The notes beneath the pieces are model-generated. The model was not told the DNA's origin. It worked only from the letters and a program-made list of their open reading frames with translations, and ran no database searches. Made by a program: the position numbers and the translations under genes. From NCBI RefSeq assembly GCF_014202505.1, contig NZ_JACHGW010000007.1, forward strand, positions 1-64,000: DNA of 64,000 nt. Reading direction: 5' to 3'. The DNA comes from Armatimonas rosea. GTDB lineage: Bacteria; Armatimonadota; Armatimonadia; Armatimonadales; Armatimonadaceae. Shown here in pieces: positions 62,107 through 64,000 of this stretch (its first letter is position 1; each line of letters begins with the position of its first letter).

Positions 62107-62745
62107 TTAGGCCGCCTTGGCACTACGGCGCCGAGAACGTGGTGCGGGGGACTCCTCGGGCTCCGTCGGAGCCGTCTCGGGCTCGCTCTCGTGCAGGGGG
62201 AGCGTTGGCTGAGAGAGCTCGGCCAGCGGCAAGACCACGGTCATCGCCTCTTGGCGGCGGCGGAAGTTGACGGTCTCCCAGTCGCGGATGTAGTCGAGAA
62301 CCGTCTGCGCGAGCTTGCGGGCCTCAAACTCGGAGAGGAGCAGCGTGAGAGAGTCTCGCACCTCCACCATCTTGACCGCACCGCTGGCGAGGGTCTCGCC
62401 GTGGCCGTTGTCGATCTTGAGAACAAAGGGCTGGCGGTACTTGGTGTCCTTGCGGAGAGAGAGCGTCCGCGCCTGGATGCCATCGTCGTAGACCGTGCCC
62501 TTGTAGTCCGTCCACTCGTCGAAGCTGCCGTAGAGAATGTCCCAACAGACCAGCTTAAAGTCCGCCGCATCGGCGTAGTGCTTGACGCGTACGGTTGCTT
62601 TATGGCTCTCATCGAACTCTACGAGCGTGAAGGCAATCTTACTACGCCGCGGCTCCAGAGAGAGCATCTCACTCACATCCAAGACCCGATCCCGGGTGAC
62701 TTGCTTGTAGACCTGTACCCGCGTCAGTGCATTGGCAGTGGTCAT
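62107..62745 (-). CDS. Hypothetical protein with disordered acidic-basic tail
   Basis: A 212-residue cytoplasmic protein of unknown family. A compact alpha/beta part (VQVYKQVTRDRVLDVSEM, FKLVCWDILYGSFDEW, DSLTLLLSEFEARKLAQTVL) is followed by a tail rich in Glu/Pro and ending in RSRRRSAKAA. ATG 62745 is preferred to 62775. The upstream 60 nt are AT-rich and may hold the promoter (AACAAT 6 nt before the ATG). Confidence 0.6.
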   Translation of the reverse strand: MTTANALTRVQVYKQVTRDRVLDVSEMLSLEPRRSKIAFTLVEFDESHKATVRVKHYADAADFKLVCWDILYGSFDEWTDYKGTVYDDGIQARTLSLRKDTKYRQPFVLKIDNGHGETLASGAVKMVEVRDSLTLLLSEFEARKLAQTVLDYIRDWETVNFRRRQEAMTVVLPLAELSQPTLPLHESEPETAPTEPEESPAPRSRRRSAKAA

Positions 62746-62812
62746 ATTTATATTGTTACTTACGATCATGATCAAACCTCACTTCATCTCGCCAAATGGT
62801 CAAAAAATAGGG

Positions 62813-63034
62813 TTAAAGCACTTTTTTATAGCCGCACGTGGGGGACTCCCCCTGACTGGCCCAGCACTCCCACTGGATCACGTAGCCCTCGTTGCGCTTG
62901 TAGTACAGATGTGAGACCAGCTCATCGCCACACTCAGGGCAGCGGCCACGTACCCAGGCGGGATCGGGGCGCTCGGTGCGGCGCACACGGGTCTCGCTAG
63001 CCGGGGACTTGGTAACGGTTAGTACCTGACTCAT
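62813..63034 (-). CDS. Small zinc-ribbon-like protein
   Basis: A 73-residue protein with CPEC (residues about 32-35) and a second pair, WEC and TCGY, about 25 and 35 residues later, consistent with a zinc ribbon. Function unknown. A ribosome site GGGAGG lies 12 nt before ATG 63034. Confidence 0.6.
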   Translation of the reverse strand: MSQVLTVTKSPASETRVRRTERPDPAWVRGRCPECGDELVSHLYYKRNEGYVIQWECWASQGESPTCGYKKVL

Positions 63035-63169
63035 CCTTTTCTTACCTCCCGAAGGGACTTCCTTCGCTTCCATACTCGGAATCGTAGGGGAAAGGCGGAA
63101 AGCAGGTGTCAAAAATTATCAGATAGGCGTGTGGGATCTATCAGTAAGTGCAAAACTTGCTCCGTGTGC

Positions 63170-63997
63170 CTAGCGACGCTGGGGAGAGAGCCGGGTTGTG
63201 TGGAGCACGTGCTGGTCGGTGTCTTTTAGGGTAACACTCAGCTCCCCCGTGGCTGCCGTGAGCCTCACCTCGCCAAAGAACTGGTTCCCTGCGGCGGGAC
63301 CACCCGTCCCCGCCTTCTGGAAGAGCACCTGTGGCCCAAAGGTGTTGTCGAGCTTGTTGGGGCCGAAGGTGCCGGCATGGATGGGCCCCGCCACAAACTC
63401 ATGGAAGGGAAGAAAGTCCTGAAAGACAGCCTTGTTGGGATCGTAGTAGTGGGCGGCGCAGTAGTGGACATCGGCAGTGAGCCAGATAATATTATGGACA
63501 CGCTGCTTCTTGAGCGCTGTCAGGAGCTCGGCTAGCTCGAGCTCCCGGCCCGTGGCCGCGCCATCGCCGTTGGCCACGGCCTCGATGGTTTTCTTTCCTT
63601 GGTAGGTATCGCCCACAACCAGCCCGAGAGGCATGTCTGAGGCGATTACTTTCCAGAGTGCCTTACTCGCCGTGAGCTCGCGCTTGAGCCAGGCGAGCTG
63701 GGCGGGGCCGAAGAGGGGAGTGTCGGCACCCGGAGTCGCCTCGCGGCCGTCGGTGTTGTCGCCGCGGTAGGTACGCATGTCGATCAGAAAGACATCGAGC
63801 AGGGGGCCATAGGCGATCTTTCGGTAGACACGGCCCGGCTCCTCGGGGCACTCGCGGATCGGCATCCACTCCCGGAAGGCCTGGTTGGCGCGGGCGGAGA
63901 GCAGTGCCGCGCTCTTGGTCTTGTAGCGGGGATCGTCGAGCACCCGCCCCGGAAACCAGTTATTGAGCGTCTCGTGGTCGTCCCACTGCACCAGCAT
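63170..63997 (-). CDS. PhoD-family alkaline phosphatase, 5' end outside window
   Basis: The C-terminal 275 residues of a PhoD-like metallophosphatase; the gene enters from the right window edge. It shows QWDDHE (metal ligands), LIDMRTYRG, WKVIASDMPL and WLTADVHYCAAHYY with late metal-binding His residues, and HAGTFGPNKLD. PhoD enzymes are usually Tat-exported phosphodiesterases/phosphatases; the leader cannot be seen. Confidence 0.88.
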   Translation of the reverse strand: MLVQWDDHETLNNWFPGRVLDDPRYKTKSAALLSARANQAFREWMPIRECPEEPGRVYRKIAYGPLLDVFLIDMRTYRGDNTDGREATPGADTPLFGPAQLAWLKRELTASKALWKVIASDMPLGLVVGDTYQGKKTIEAVANGDGAATGRELELAELLTALKKQRVHNIIWLTADVHYCAAHYYDPNKAVFQDFLPFHEFVAGPIHAGTFGPNKLDNTFGPQVLFQKAGTGGPAAGNQFFGEVRLTAATGELSVTLKDTDQHVLHTTRLSPQRR

Positions 63998-64000
63998 CGG

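Noticed and set aside
63100-63116. Perfect TTGACA (minus strand) as -35 of the zinc-ribbon gene
   Set aside because: The nearest TACGAT-like -10 is 20 nt away, too far for a standard promoter; no better box at 16-18 nt.

Overview
The window is one 64 kb piece of a GC-rich, free-living Gram-negative-type bacterial chromosome. Several traits point to the Armatimonadota (or a close relative), inferred without any search: a secreted PEP-CTERM protein, many large secreted amidohydrolases and peptidases, glycan genes, and numerous genes with a -10 box 5-7 nt before the start codon (leaderless transcription). I see no tRNA, rRNA, CRISPR array, prophage or transposase.

Layout. 1-2.8 kb: aroA-cmk-plsC operon behind a strong upstream terminator. 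2.8-6.3 kb: a small unknown gene, then a serine hydrolase and a thiolase diverging from one palindromic promoter, then an unknown gene. 6.4-8.5 kb: an AT-richer Septu-like ATPase/HNH pair whose ATPase carries an in-frame amber codon. 8.5-8.9 kb: repeats only. 8.9-15.2 kb: transketolase, an MpaB-like oxygenase, a sugar dehydrogenase with its cytochrome c, and a HAF-repeat protein. 15.2-22.1 kb: a triple amidohydrolase fusion, a HemC-like protein without the catalytic cysteine, and an M48-like membrane protein without the zinc motif. 22.1-26.7 kb: DUF485/ActP-type symporter with a GAF sensor kinase and LuxR regulator. 26.8-29.5 kb: PEP-CTERM protein, an unknown protein and a PhyH dioxygenase, with mobile-looking repeats.

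29.7-47.9 kb is almost one continuous minus-strand run. Its upstream half (47.9-36.9 kb) encodes what looks like an undescribed envelope system: a giant inactivated M28-peptidase/FtsX permease fusion, an OPT-like membrane protein, a duplicated-domain protein, a PqqD-like protein, a small FtsX permease, a LolD/MacB-type ATPase and an apparently active M28 peptidase. Its downstream half carries GH16 glucanase, MetE-like methyltransferase, Uma2, RluB, the c-di-AMP receptor DarA (starting inside rluB), a large glycosidase-like protein, an acetyl-xylan-esterase-type esterase and a sugar-phosphate isomerase, so it reads partly as a polysaccharide/sugar module.

48-64 kb is a mosaic of short units: GNAT and PilZ proteins, Gfo/Idh oxidoreductase, ROK kinase, half-size EamA transporter, Spy-like protein, creatininase, LD-carboxypeptidase, YtcJ-type amidohydrolase, a pseudopilin-like protein, a degenerate EAL protein, hisS, an MFS exporter with a DUF2993 lipoprotein, small unknown genes and a PhoD phosphatase cut by the window end. 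A recurring theme is pseudoenzymes: M28, M48, HemC, EAL and two of three amidohydrolase modules have lost recognisable catalytic residues.
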